Positions 20,401 through 32,491 are shown, numbered from the stretch's first letter. The stretch: 64,000 nucleotides of DNA from Grammothele lineata (GCA_002150815.3 NDFF03000320.1:744001-808000); one strand, 5' to 3'. Notes: a model not told the origin generated them from the sequence alone. Program-made: numbers and translations.

Positions 20401-22954
20401 TCACATACGGCCAAGCTCTTTGAGGATGTCTACTGCCCTAAGCGAAGACACCTTCCTAAACCCATCATTGGACATCTGGTATAAACCATGCCCACCGGAC
20501 AGCGCGCGAAGGCGAGTCGTGTAGTCGAGCATCTGGCTGAGTGGCGCAATAGCTAAGATGGTTCGCTTCATCTTCGCCGATGAAGTTTTTGCGGCCTTGC
20601 CCGTCGATGGCGAGAGCCACTGAGGCGGGATGTACGTCGAGGCCTCGTCCTCGAAGCCAATCGACTCGTCGTCCTCTGCAGCATCGAGATCGAGTACCTC
20701 TCCTCCGTGTTCCCCGAGATCCTCGACAACACGTCCAACCGAACCCTCATCTACAGTGATCTTGAGCCGAATGTACGGCTCCATGAGGTCACCCTTGTCT
20801 GCCGCGCGGATGATGTTCCGTAGGATGGCTGCACTCGCACCCGCGAGAACCGACGTATGGGCTTCTTTCGGCCGGTCTGCCTGTAGAACCTTGATGTGTA
20901 ATCTGGAGAGGGCAAGCGTAGTATTCGGCGAGCTTGTGAGAGTGCTGGAGAGACCTTTAGCGACTTGCGAAAGAGGCTTGTCCGGGTGCGCATGTAGCTC
21001 GCTGGGAGGCAGTTGCTTGCCGTCCGGACCAAGAATGACGTTGCCATCCCAAAGCGGGTCGCCCTCTTCGCCATCCTCAAGTGCTCTGACTGCGAGCGCG
21101 ACCTTGACTTCCACAACTTTACCGCCAATTTCGGTGGTCCACCTATCGCTGACTCTAGATATGTCGCCAGAGCCTAGACATTCTCTGAAACTGACTCGCC
21201 TGCGCCCGAACTGGAAATTGACATTCCACTCTTCTCGGAGGCGGGACTCGACGATCTCGAGATGGAGGGCACCGAGACCATGGACGAGAAGCTGGCCTTC
21301 TTGCATTTCTACTCGGACCGATGGGTCGGTACGGGAGAGCGCGCTAAGTGCTGCTTCAACAGGTTGTAGATCTGCATGAGAATGCGGGATGACAGATGCC
21401 GACATCATGGCTGGAGGGGGGACTATGTCTCGTAGTGACGATGCGTCCGAAGCGCCAGTAGGGGAGGTCAATGTATCTCCGGTGCGAGTGAACTTGAGAC
21501 CCAGGACCGCGCCGACAGAGCCAAATGGGAGTGAATCCACTTCTTCTGTCTCCGCAGCATACAGCATGAGTAGCTTGGAGATCTTCTCCTTTTGGTTACG
21601 AGAGAAGTTCAAAACCGAGCTCTGTTTCTTCAATGTCCCTGTAGAAATGTTAGACCGCATTGATATGCCTTGACGGATCTAGGACTAACCGGAGTAAACG
21701 CGGACAAAGGTCATCCAGCCTTTGCGCGGATCCCATCCGACTTTCCACGCTAACGCACGAAGAGGCGCGTTGGCAGAAGTCAGAGAGTCCGCATTTGTCT
21801 CTACATCGACCGGACTGGGTAGCAGATCGCCAGCGTAATTCATCAGGAGCTCAGTTCCAATATGCTTGAATGCAGAACCGCATATGACAGGTAATATGTC
21901 GTTGCGCAGCGTTGCAGTCCGGAGATGAGGCACAATTTCTGAAGCTGCGACGGTCAAGTAGGACGAAGGGTCTTCTGGTAGAGAGAGGAGCGTCTCAAAC
22001 ATCTCTTCTGATACCTGTGAGAGGTTATCAAGCAAAGCAGTCCTCGCCGAGAGAAGGTGAGGGACGAGAGGATGGGAAGGAGGAAAGAGGTCGGATGATT
22101 CCAAGTCCTTGGGGTTGCGGGGAAGAGGATGTACCGAGGAAATACCATCAGGGTTGTACATCCAGACCTCCCACTTGACAAGATCGACAAGCCCATGGAT
22201 GCCTGGCTCTGCACGTGTGTAATCCTGGGGATCGAAAGAGGCAACTGGCAGGACCAATGCCATTGGCCGGGGATGTAGATGATTCGCCAGTACTGAGAGC
22301 ATCGACGTCCGGAAAGAGGCTCCAGGTCGGTCAAGCTTGTTGAGGAAGAGTATCCGGGAATTTACGCCGTATCTGCATACCATTCAGCAAGAACCGAGGC
22401 AACGCCCGTTTAGCTCTCACCTAGCTTGAGCTGCTCACCTATCCAATTGTCGCCATACACCTTTGGTCTGCGCCTCAACACCTTCTACGGCATCTATGAG
22501 GACTACGGCGCCATCTACCACGCGACTTGCGCTCTCGACTTCCATCCCGAAATCCGCATGTCCAGGGGTATCGACGAGGTTGAAGGTCCAATTTTTCCAT
22601 CTGACAGGAATGCTGGCGGATTGGATGGTGATGCCTCGTTCACGTTCCGCAGGGAGGAAGTCGGTAGTTGTACTACCGGTGTCAACGGAACCGGCAGCAG
22701 ACAGATACTGCGACTGCAGTAAGATAGACTCTGTGAGTGTTGTCTTGCCAGAATCTACCAAGCACATCAGACTTTGGGGAGGGGGGGTATCTCGCACGGC
22801 TGTATTACGCACCTATGTGAGCTACTAGGGCCATATTCCGTAGATTAGACGGGTCATATTGCGCAGGCGAGGCGTAAAACCTGTAGCATTGTCCTCGGGG
22901 AAGCCACCTTCGCGGGTCATATCCTCGGAGGACGGAGGCAAGGCGAAAGGCCAT
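20401..22954 (-). CDS. MEF2: Mitochondrial EF-G-like ribosome recycling GTPase (MEF2/GFM2)
   Basis: Mitochondrial translational GTPase that with RRF splits post-termination mitoribosomes. The start MAFRLASVLRGYDPRRWLPR is a classic matrix-targeting presequence, rich in Arg and lacking acidic residues before Asp13. It runs to DPSNLRNMALVAHI, which splices to DSGKTTLTESILLQ (P loop). The G domain continues with RGITIQSASIPVRW, DTPGHADFGMEVE and, after another intron, FLNKLDRPGASFR. Domain II (LRALAWKVGWDPRKGWMTFV), domain III (VEAALSALSRTDPSVRVEM, LLVHGLGALHLEIVESRL), domain IV and the C-terminal fold (YIPPQWLSPSTGKAAKTSS, LSGGHGLYQMSNDGFRKVS) follow. The long domain II insert with TSPTGASDASSLRD fits GFM2 better than translocase Mef1; that choice is inference. 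Confidence 0.9.
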
Positions 22955-23243
22955 CCGGGTTGCTGCTACGCGTTATGATGGCCTGTTTCGATACCAGAAA
23001 ACACCAGATTCGCGAAGAGGTTTGAGTACCAGCCAAAGAAATGTTCGAAACGGCGAGCGGATCAGGGCATCCGCCTCGGAAGGATTCAGGATGGAGGAGA
23101 CGATTGAGACTCGGACGACTCTCGGACGGAACAGCACGTTCGGCAAAGCGCGCAAACTTGACGCGCATGGAGATTGGTTTCACTCGGTCATCCAGCTCTA
23201 TTGTTTCCACCATGCCCCCGCAAGCTCTCTTCCTTCCGCCACC
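22955..23243. promoter_or_regulatory. Shared promoter of MEF2 and STE14
   Basis: These 289 bases lie between two divergent start codons. No TATA box is evident. STE14 has a strong start context (GCCACCATGTC). Confidence 0.45.
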
Positions 23244-24270
23244 ATGTCTGCACCCACAGAGGTCGAAGTCGACGGCTTTGAGCAACGTCTCCGCCAGCGC
23301 ATAGCGGCCAGACCGGATCCGCTCGCCACCATCCCCGTCGAAGCTACCCACCAACCGAGAGGCATCATTCCCAACTCGCCGCTTTCAGTCTCACTCGTCT
23401 CCTTTCTGCTAGGATCACTCTTCTCGTTCGGCGTCCTTCTCTTCGTGACGAACGGTCGGGGGCTTTACTGGTGGGCGACATATCAACTAGGATTCTTCCT
23501 TGCTGTGTGGGCCGCTTTCCATTGGGGCGAGTTTGCTGTGACAGCGGGATGGAACCGGGATAAATGCAGTGTAGATTGTGAGTACTGTCTCTTAATATCC
23601 CAGTCGGTTGTCTCACTTTGAATTCAAGCCTTCCTTCTGGAAAACGGGGCCTTGTACCATATAGCGCATTCCGTCGCATTATTGGAGTACTTGTTGACGC
23701 TGTACTTCAGGCCAGAGTGCAAACAATATCCATACATAACTCTGATCGGTAGGCTGCACATCTACTTAACCCCGCTGCTCCGTACAATGACTCAGGTCAC
23801 TATGTCATTTTGAAAGGTGTTGCTGTCACTGTATTCGGGCAGATCTTGAGGTCTACCGCAATGATCCACGCAGGATCTAATTTCTCCCATGTCATTGCGT
23901 ACCGCAAGTTGAATGGGCACGCATTAGTTACCGGCGGCATATACAGGTGCGTAATGCACGAGCCCCTGGCGATTATCCGCTCATTGTACATTTTAGCTGG
24001 TTCCGACACCCTTCCTATGCTGGTTTCTTCTACTGGGCATTGGGAACCCAGCTTGCCTTGCAGAACCCAGCGAGCTTCGCGCTATACCTGATCATCTTGT
24101 GGAGATTCTTTTCCCGCCGGATCCAATGTTTGTGACCCTGTTTCGAGACAGCGGAATTGTGTTGACTCAACTTATGAACAGCGGAAGAAGCGTACTTGGT
24201 GCGATTTTTTGGAGACGACTACCGGAGCTACAGGGCATCTGTCGGCACGAAGATACCGCTCATACCGTGA
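23244..24270 (+). CDS. STE14: Protein-S-isoprenylcysteine O-methyltransferase
   Basis: ER membrane enzyme that methylates the C-terminal prenylcysteine of CaaX proteins, including Ras and, in basidiomycetes, lipopeptide pheromones. The start has a Kozak-like GCCACC and gives MSAPTEVEVDGFEQRL. Membrane helices include SLVSFLLGSLFSFGVLLFV, TYQLGFFLAVWAAFHWGEF and LILWRF. The methyltransferase core is present: HVIAYRKLNGHALVTGGIYR joins WFRHPSYAGFFYWALGTQLA. The cofactor-binding end RRIQSEEAYLVRFFGDDY is split by an intron inside the Ser codon and finishes YRASVGTKIPLIP. The frame is also open upstream to an ATG at 23022, but the family start is at 23244. It is convergent with RPL9. Confidence 0.93.
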
Positions 24271-24479
24271 CATAAGATGTGCCGTGATCATGAGCTGATT
24301 ACCTAGGGTCTTGGACCCACACGATACCGTATCTCGGGCTGTTGATGTCCAATTTTTCGCTTCATCACTGTTGTGTGGTAGCAGTACAAAGATGTCGGCA
24401 TGCATCATATCGTAATCATAGGGGATCGACAACATGCAGGTTTTGCGTGAAAGATAATGGCACATGAACATCCGGCACC

Positions 24480-25214
24480 TCACTCCTGCTCGATCGTGCT
24501 CTTCTCGGACACGTAGATACCGTCCAAGAACTTACGGATATCCTTGTTCCGTACACGGCAAACACCATGGATCGCGGCGGCTATTTCCCTCATATTAGAT
24601 ACCTGTTCCGCAGACGATTGGATGTGGTGGACTCACCAGACTGCGACACGTTCTGGACGTCGGTACCCTCAAGGATGAGCTCATCCTTCTGGTTTTTTGA
24701 TTCGGAAATCGTGACGCCATCAAGCATCGCTACGTGCCTCACAATCTGCCGTCGCGCTTGAGTAAGTCGCCGAGAAAAGTTCAGCTCGTCGACGCACCTT
24801 CTCGCCCAAGAAATTACGGATCTCGAGTGCGTGGCCGCTTTCCTGGATGATGCAGTTGATGGGGAAGTGAGCGTAGACCGCGCGCATCTTGTATTGGAAG
24901 CCCTGACAATTGTCCAAGGTCAGATCACGTTCTGCTTCGAAGGCCTGGCTACGTACCTTGGTCACACCGGTGATCATGTTGACGATGAGGGACTTGATTG
25001 TCCTCAGGCAAGCAACGTGCTTGCGACCGCCCTGCCATACCGCGAGGCAGACCTTGTTGTTCTTTCCCTTCTGAAGCCGGATGTCCATGTCGATATGACG
25101 GACGTTCTTCGTCAAAGTTCCACGAGGACCCTTGACGGTAATGAGGCGGGACTTGACGTCCACGGTGACACCCTCGGGGATGTCGAGCTCTTCGGTCTTG
25201 AGAACGTCACGCAT
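24480..25214 (-). CDS. RPL9: 60S ribosomal protein L9 (uL6)
   Basis: Large-subunit protein near the sarcin-ricin loop. The sequence is collinear with eukaryotic L9: [86 protein letters not shown] and [13 protein letters not shown]. An intron then joins [18 protein letters not shown], and the protein ends [20 protein letters not shown] and KSTIEQE. Three exons are clear. The start codon directly follows an acceptor (TTCTAG-ATG), so a leader intron is likely. Confidence 0.96.
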
Positions 25215-25375
25215 CTAGAATAGAGGTTCAGCAGGTAAGCACTCAGTGAACCTACATCCACAGAGAACCCGAAGCATCCATCCTATTCTCCCTCGATTTC
25301 CGCATTTCCAACGCTTCTCATTCCTTCATACGGCATTCCAAAGCATACTGAAGCCATCTAGACGGACATACTCAC
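25215..25375 (-). other. Probable 5'-UTR intron of RPL9
   Basis: Minus strand: a donor GTGAGT begins at 25375 and an acceptor TTCTAG ends at 25215, directly before the ATG. The intron is 161 bases, longer than the coding introns nearby. Leader introns are common in fungal ribosomal protein genes. I looked for snoRNA C and D boxes and saw no convincing pair. Confidence 0.55.
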
Positions 25376-25714
25376 CTTGAGGGGCGGGCGGCGTAGGACT
25401 TGAGGGGTTTGGTATGGACTTCGCGGCCAGGCGAGCTTCGACTAACGGCGCTTTCGTACCCAATCGGGAAGGCGGAGGCTGAGCGTGGCGGCCGCAACGT
25501 GGCAATGCTGACAAAGCGTCCTAATTGTGAGTCGGAGTCTGTCGGAGATCTAAAACTACCCACATCCGAACGGGCCCGTGCTGACGTTGTTTCCACCACT
25601 TCATCATCGACCACCATCCCACTGTGCAGTCAGTCCGGCTCATCGTAGCCTGTAAGAGACAGTCTGAGCAGAGTATTGCCTCCTCGCACCCGACATACCT
25701 GAGTAGCCCGCAAG
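25376..25714. promoter_or_regulatory. Shared promoter of RPL9 and PCF11
   Basis: The gap between the RPL9 leader and the PCF11 start holds no supported gene and no clear TATA box. Confidence 0.4.
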
Positions 25715-28236
25715 ATGTCGGCGTACCCGACGTACACGCAGGTGTCTTACCCGCCTCAGCACTATGCCGCCCCTCTCCCGCCTCCGAGCTACTATCCTCC
25801 GCCTCCGGTACCCCAGCCCGTGTACCTCGATCCTCAGACGTTTCGTCGTGATTACATGTTACGGTTAGCTAACTTAACAGTCAATTCGAGGCCCATCATA
25901 CAGAGCCTTTCGATGATTGCCCAGGATTATAGTCGATTCGCCGAGATTGTTGTTCAATGCGTTGAACAGCACATCCGCCGGGTGAGTGCTCCTCTCTTTC
26001 CCTCCACACATGTCCCCTCCCCTCTACCGTCTTGTCGGTACCAATTTTCTCAGGCAATGGGCTCGTGTTTAAGCATTGGAGTCATGGGCTTCGCATGCAT
26101 GTACGGTAGATACGCAGTAGTCGCAGTTCGAGCAAAAACGCCATCTCAAATTGCGAGGACACTTGGGCTCGATGGCCGCAAGTCCTGCAAAGCCTCCTGG
26201 CTTGCTGGCAGGCTGTATGCTTGGGTGCTTTGCTACCTCATTTTTTCCACTTCCTTGTCATCGCCGTCGCCACTTATTTTATTTTTCGAACCGCGGGATG
26301 CTGACTCATCGTCCTTCCATTCCGGGACTGCTTACAGGTTGACGCGTGGATGAAGCTGCCCGCCTTCTATCTGTTGGACGCTATCTCCAAGAACGTCTAC
26401 GAACCGTACGCTCGCCAGTTTGCTGGCGTCGTCGCCGGCTTATTCAAGGATACGTATGATGTTGTCGATCAACCTACGCGCAGCAAGATGGAGGAGATGC
26501 TTCTCACTTGGCGGACGGGTGCGCCTACCGGGCGCGAGCTTTTCGGCGTCGTTCCTCAGATAGCGATCGAAGGCCATGTATGGGGAGGGCCCTCCAATCA
26601 GAACCATGTGCGTGCCTCTCCATCACGCGCAAGCCGTCGCCCTGACAGACGGGCTCGCAAGTCTGCCGGACGTAATCGGACTACCACGTCTCAACCCATG
26701 GTCACTCAAGGTCGAGTGTTGAGTGAGCTGGAATTTGTCCTTGGACAGAAAGAGCGCGCTCTTCAGGCCAACCCGTATGATAAGACCACTCAGAATCAGA
26801 TTGTCGTTCTTCAGCAAGTGAGTCCTTTGTCCTAAATATCACGACAATTCAACTGATGCTATTCACAGCTTAGAGGACTTGTCCAAGCTGGTGTCTCTCA
26901 GAAGGAACTGGGCGAAATTCTTGCACAGTTGCACACGTTAGCGCCTCCTCCTGTTACGTCGCCACCTCCTCCTGCCCCTCTACCGCCATCATATGTCTCG
27001 CCATCGTATCCCCAGGCAGTGCCTGTGCCTCCCGCTCCCCAGCCCGCTTATCCCCCTCAGCCCTCATATGCTCCCGCGTTTGATCCTGCAACTTTGTCCT
27101 TGCTCTTACCATCTCAGCCGACTTCAGCACCATCGACGTCGACCGCACCATCAGTAGTTCCGGACATCAGTAATTTATTCAGTGCTTTGGTCAAGGCTGG
27201 TGTTGTTTCGGCTTCAAGTACGCCTCAAGGTGCAGGTTCGAGCTCTCGGCCTGAAAGGACGCCGCCCGTGGATCCCCAACATGATGTGGCTAGGGTATAT
27301 CACCAGTCCCTCTTCTCGCATAAGGTCAAGCTCACTGGTGCTGACATCACAAAGTGCGTATCAGACAGTGTCCCTTGTCTATTGCGTATTTACAATCATT
27401 CCAGACTTCGTCCTCCTCTTGCGGAGCTCCTCTACAACCGGTTGCCGACGCAGTGCAAGCAGTGTGGACTGCGGTTCGAAGATGGCCCTACGAACAAGAA
27501 GCTGTACGAGGACCACCTGGATATGCACTTCCGGCAAAATCGTAAGGCAAGTCAAGCTGTTGGCCGTGGCCACAGCCGCAGTTGGTTTGTCAGCTTGGAG
27601 GTAAGGGGTTCTATCATACTCTGATCATTTCAAGGCCTGACTTGTATTGCGTCCAGGATTGGATTCACGGCGATTCTATCGATGTGAAAGGCAAGGGTCG
27701 TGCGGATGGACGTGCTACAGTTTCTAAGGCAGCGGCGGCACAAGAGGCCGCTCAGCGCGATTCCGAGCTCCGTGCGATGTTTGTTGTCGTACCACCTGGA
27801 GACGAGGCGAAAGCAGTGTCGTGCCCGATCTGTAAGGAACCTCTTAAGTCTGAGTTCTTGGAGGACGACGAGGACTGGGTTTGGAGGAACGCAGTCAAGA
27901 AGGACGAGAGGGTACGTGGGCATACGCGTTTACCACGAGCTGGACGCACTAACCAAAGAATCACAGATATACCATGCGACATGCCATGCGGAGGCGATGG
28001 CGTCAAAGTCTAGCTTAGCTGTACGTCTGCGCAATGAGGGCCGTAGTCGCTCACGAACGCCTGAGAAACGCACGACGCCCTCTCCTGTGGATGGTGAGGC
28101 AAGGAAGTCTGAGACCCCTTCACCGTCGAGATTGGCAGGATTGAAACGTAAGGCAGAGGAAGTCGGTTCTGGCGTAGCGAAGAGCGCAGAGGATGAGCCG
28201 CAGGCGAAGAGAGTCGCGACATGGCTTTCAGTCTGA
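25715..28236 (+). CDS. PCF11: mRNA cleavage and polyadenylation factor Pcf11
   Basis: Component of cleavage factor IA that binds the Ser2-phosphorylated RNA polymerase II tail and couples 3'-end cleavage to termination. A proline/tyrosine-rich N-terminus (residues 1-45) precedes the CID: YMLRLANLTVNSRPIIQSLS, DYSRFAEIVVQCVEQHIRR, then across a 356-base intron VDAWMKLPAFYLLDAISKNV and FAGVVAGLFKDTYDVVD. A Gln-rich linker and a long Pro-rich tract follow. Two zinc-finger-like modules flank the Clp1-binding region: CKQCGLRFEDGPTNKKLYED with DHLDMHFRQNRK, and CPICKEPLKSEF with DEDWVWRNAV and YHATCHAEA. The tail is RS- and SP-rich with a basic patch (LKRKAEE, AKRVATWLSV). About eight exons are present. 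The domain order is exactly that of Pcf11. Confidence 0.93.
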
Positions 28237-28728
28237 CGTCAACCATAGATAGACGGTGACCATCGGGAGGGGATGCCACATCATTATGTTCTATTATAAC
28301 TTCTGCACATGTAGTATCATAGCATGCACGGACACCTCAATAGCATCACATACTTTAGACCTTCGTGATCTGGTGTTTTCGATCATCGGTTATATGCTAA
28401 AACGTACGGTGAGGTCAGAATGCGAGTTGATTTCACCCTAACGGTGGCGTCACAAAGTGTCCTTGAGATCAGCTCCGAGCCTTCTTACCTTTGTCCGTCA
28501 TATCGTCCCTCCGCCGCCAGCGCCCTACCTCATAATTCCGGCTCTCAGGCTTCAACTGCCAAAGCTCAACGCTATAGATCCGAAGACAAAGGTGCGCCAA
28601 CTGGTCCTAATACCCGTCTAACTTCTTTTCTAGTCCGCACTCGCTTGTTATTCTCGTTCTCGTATGTCTATCTAACCCGATCGCCGTGATCTGGCCATTC
28701 ATCGTGGATCTGGCAGCTATTATATCTC
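28237..28728. other. Intergenic between PCF11 and the PIN nuclease gene
   Basis: No gene is supported. A short AT-richer stretch at 28290-28400 probably holds the PCF11 polyadenylation region. The part before 28729 is pyrimidine-rich and ends TTATATCTC before the start. Confidence 0.4.
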
Positions 28729-30427
28729 ATGTCGCAAACACAAGCCGCCGCGCCATACGACAGTACGGTTGAGCAGCTATATAATGTCGCGCAGGATATC
28801 GAAATGCAGGTGCGCCACCGCCTCAACGGCGTTATGATAGAACGACACCAAACGCTGGGGCTGATGGCGCGGGATCGGAGGACAGGACGCGTTTCCGACC
28901 CATCATAAGTTTCGCTATATCGTCATCGATACAAACGTGCTCATCGACTACAAGACGGTCATCGAACAATTCTGTCTGGACGTGGAGAAGACTACACTCC
29001 CTATCAAAGTTATCATCCCCGGCGTCGTCCTGGCGGAGTTGGACGGGTGCGTGATACTAATCATTGCACCCGGACCATTTCATACCAACAGCAATACTAA
29101 TGTACATTGGCTGGGCGCCGGCGGGGATACAGGCTCAAGAATGAACAAGGGCTCCAGTGGTTCGCTCGCCAGGCGACGACCTGGCTCTTGATGAAAATCA
29201 AAGAGCGCGCGACGGTCAAAATCCAAACGTCCAGAGAGACGCATAGCCCAGGGCCCCGTACCGAGGCGGACGCAGTTCGGAAGAACGACCTCTCAATCCG
29301 TGACTGCGGGCTGTACTTCAACGACGAGAACAGGGGCTATGGTGCAGTCATGGTCTCCATGGACAAGCTCCACTGTCTCGAATGTCAGAAAGAAGGTGAG
29401 CTTCCGGTCCGAGACCCCTAGATGTCAGTCCGGGAATAGCAGTCTGTCCGCACATCCTTGGCTCGGGATCGCATCCGGGGGTAGACACATCAGTGATGAC
29501 AGACCGAGAGGGACGCTGACGGTGTTGTCCGCCGACTGCTCGTTGCAGGGATCGAGTGCTGTATGCCTCCGCAGCAGGGCTGGTCGAGCCGGGCGCTGGC
29601 GCAAGGCATCGGCGTGCCCGCCGAGAACCTACGCCTCTTCCACGACCGCGAGCTTGCGCCGCGCTACCGACCGGTGCTGACGCGCTCGCGACGGCAGGCC
29701 CGGCTCGCGCGGACTGAGGGCCCGCCCGACGCCGTGCCGAGCGTCGCCGACGACGACCGGATGGACATCGACGCGGACGGGCCGTTGGAAGAGGAGTACG
29801 TGCCCTTGCACGCGCGCGACTCGCTGCACGTGCAGATGGCGGAGCACTTTACGCTCGTCCTCCGGGACGTCGCGGCGCGGACACACGCCGAGCTCGGAGA
29901 CAGCACGGCGATTTCGAACTCGAAGCACGCGCCTGCGTACAGACGGAAGGCAGTCGGCGAGTGGTCCGCGGGGCTGTGCCTGGAGTATCTAGAGACGAAG
30001 AAGCCGCTGAGTTTCGTGAAGAGCGCGCCGTGGCTGCCGGCATTCTTCGCGTTCCGGGGCGAGAAGGGATGGAGGAAGGGCCAGGACTGGTCGGCGAGGA
30101 TGTGGGAGGTGGCGTTGGAGATGCTGAAGGAGATAGGGGACAAGTTTGGAGATGGACCGCTGCTGAGTTCTGTGGAAGCCGTGAAGCCGCACGTCAAAGA
30201 AGTATGGGAATCTGCTTTACGGCCGTGGTGAGAAGCCGAGTATTAGTCGTTGAAAGCAGGAATGTACTCTTTCAGGGGCGTTCGCACGATTGGGTTCAAC
30301 TTTGGACTGGTGGTGTCGGAGGTCCTACGCTGGCCGTGCGAGTAGGACACGAGTGTAGGTGATCGACATGCTGAAGCGCCTCGGAGCCGTGCAGCGTAGA
30401 CGGTTTGCAGAGGACGAGCTCAACTAG
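28729..30427 (+). CDS. SWT1: PIN-domain ribonuclease, SWT1-like
   Basis: Predicted endonuclease related to Swt1, which removes faulty mRNPs at the nuclear pore. Exon 1, MSQTQAAAPYDSTVEQLYNV to DIEMQ, splices to DAFPTHHKFRYIVIDTNVLI. The PIN domain has its acidic residues in VIDTNVLID, VVLAELDG, and KNDLSIRDCGLYF; QGLQWFARQATTWLLMKI lies between. After an intron comes GIECCMPPQQGWSSRALAQG, a linker with DDDRMDIDADGPLEEE, and a helical C-terminal domain (MAEHFTLVLRDVAARTHAEL, KAVGEWSAGLCLEYLE). The last two exons read GVRTIGFNFGLVV and VIDMLKRLGAVQRRRFAEDE. If the final intron is not spliced, the protein stops at 30345 instead. Homology to Swt1 is judged from the PIN motif pattern and the C-terminal helical domain. 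Confidence 0.8.
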
Positions 30428-30886
30428 CCGACGAGGGCGGCAGGACCGATGAGGCGCGTGTGCCAAGAACGGAATAGGCGGCGATCACGATGGAAGCCGC
30501 CGCTGGCTGCCGACGCTTGGGCGGGGAGGCGCCGGTCGAGCTCGCTGCGGTTCCGGGTCTCGTCGCCGTCGCTGACGGCGGGGCGGTGAGAGGAGACTCT
30601 CAGAGAGACTCTCAGAGAGCAGATAGAGTGCGGCGTGCGTCAGTTTGGACAGCAGTGGCGGAGCAGGATCAGGTGGAACCGCCTCTGAGCGTGTTGGCGC
30701 GCTGCGGGGTCCGCCCAAAAGTAGCCAAAAGTGAGCTCGAGGAGAGAGGGTCTGTGCTTTTCAAGGGTGCCTGGCTTGCTCCCACAAACTTGCGTCGGTC
30801 TCTCCTCCAATCTGCGCCCCTTCCTCTCCTTCCTCCACCCGCTCTCCCTCCCTTTCCCCTTATCCGCCCCCCCCACGTCTCTCACG
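30428..30886 (+). promoter_or_regulatory. Promoter and CT-rich leader of the SUR1-like gene
   Basis: It includes a short tandem, self-complementary repeat (GAGACTCTCAGA twice, then GAGAG) at about 30593-30620, and a long pyrimidine tract at about 30795-30880 directly before the start codon. CT tracts of this kind mark transcription starts in many fungal genes. Confidence 0.45.
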
Positions 30887-32491
30887 ATGCGACGACGGAC
30901 AGTGTACACCCTCCTCTGCCTCCTCGCCACCTTCCTCGTCGGCACCGTCGTCGTCCTCTCCTCCATCTCCTATTACCTCTCTATCGATCGTCACGCCTAT
31001 ATCACCGAGGTCGAGGTCAACCGCGTCCTTAATGACTCCGAACACACCATATCAGAACGTATTCCACGCATAATCCACCAGACATGGAAGTCCGAGACCC
31101 TCCCGGACAAGTGGGTCAACGTCTCCCAGGGATGCCGGGACATGATGCCGGACTAGTGCGTGCTTTCTTCTTTCGCGCGTCTTCCTCCAATCTCTTATGC
31201 GTGCTGCCCCAGCGAGTACATTCTGTGGACAGACGAGAGTGCTCGCGAATTCATCGCTGAGCACTACAGCTGGTTCCTCGATACGTTCGACGGATACACC
31301 TACCCTATCCAGCGAGCCGACGCTATCCGCTATTTCGTCCTGTACCACTATGGCGGCATCTACATCGACCTTGACATGGGCTGCAACCGCCGCTTGGACC
31401 CCCTTCTCGTCCATCCCGTCATCCTCCCCAAGACCATCCCTGTTGGAGTGTCCAACGACCTCATGTTCGCCGAAAAGCACCATCCCTTTATGGCGCAGAC
31501 TATTCACGGGCTCATGAAGTTCGACTATAATTGGATTCTCAACTATCCCACCGTCATGTTCTCGACGGGTCCCATGTTCCTGTCTGCGGAATACGGTGCC
31601 TGGACTTCTGGCCATCCTCCTACCCCTGAGCAACCTGGAGGTCAAGTCCGCATCCTTCCTAAGTCGCTCTACGGCAAGAACGCCAAACCTGGAGAGGCGC
31701 CGCACGCGTTCTTCTCACATTACTACGGAAGCAGCTGGCACGCAGACGACGCAGCATTCATAGGCTTTCTCGGGACGTGGGGCAAGGGGCTTATGTGGAT
31801 AGGGTTATTGGTCCTCCTCGGTGGTATCGTCCGGATGGCGCTCGCCCCCAGTCCCAAGTCTCGCATTCCTCGTATCGGTGGGTACGACGTCCTCGTCCCG
31901 CGTTGGACACAGAAGAACGGCCGCTGGTATCTTGACCTCGGTTGGTTTGCCCTGCCAGCTTCTGGCATCTCTACGCCACCCTCTCCCATTGCCCTCTCTC
32001 GCACGAGCGCATCGGACGAAGAAGACGTCCAGCTCCTGCCCCTGTATGGCTCTTCTCGCTCCGCATCACCTGCACCGTCGGATATGTCGTTCGGTGTGGA
32101 TGGTCCGCCGTCAAGTGGCGTGTCCATGCTCGATAGAGTTCGTCGTGCGGGTAATCGAGTCTTGGAGAACGTCATGGGACCGGAAGAACCACCATCGACG
32201 CCTTCACGTTCGCGCCGACGCCGCTTGCGCTCCCGTGGCGTCATGTTCTTCCTCCCAGCCTTTCTGGCGTCAGACCAGCCAGGCCCAAGCGATGTGCCTT
32301 TCACCCCACGCGCGACGACATCATCCTTCGCGCGCCCGCGCGCCGAACATGTTTCGCAACCGTCACTACCCCCGGAGAAGCAGCGGTACGCTGAGGAGCT
32401 TGCACAGGCGGGGCTCATACCGCCCACGACGGATACCCACGGGCGGGCAGGGAGCGCATCATCCGACAGCTCAGCATCTACGATGTGCTGA
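30887..32491 (+). CDS. SUR1: Mannosyl phosphorylinositol ceramide synthase subunit, SUR1-like
   Basis: Golgi glycosyltransferase that adds mannose from GDP-mannose to inositol phosphorylceramide. Type II topology: MRRRTVYTLLCLLATFLVGT with the following VVVLSSISYYLS forms the N-terminal anchor. The sugar-binding DXD domain reads RIPRIIHQTWKSETLPDKW, then across one intron EYILWTDESAREFI, YPIQRADAIRYFVLYHYGG and YIDLDMGCNRRLDPLL, with the catalytic DLD. VMFSTGPMFLSAEY and HYYGSSWHADDAAFI follow, then a second membrane helix GLMWIGLLVLLGGIVRMAL. The C-terminal 200 residues are Ser/Pro-rich with basic clusters (SRSRRRRLRSRG) and look disordered. The intron at about 31154-31209 completes Tyr before EYILW. 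IPC:GDP-mannose specificity is inferred from the family. Confidence 0.88.

Noticed and set aside
25215..25375. A box C/D snoRNA in the RPL9 or RPL6 leader introns
   Set aside because: CTGA-like D boxes occur, but no matching RTGATGA C box with a terminal stem was visible in either intron.
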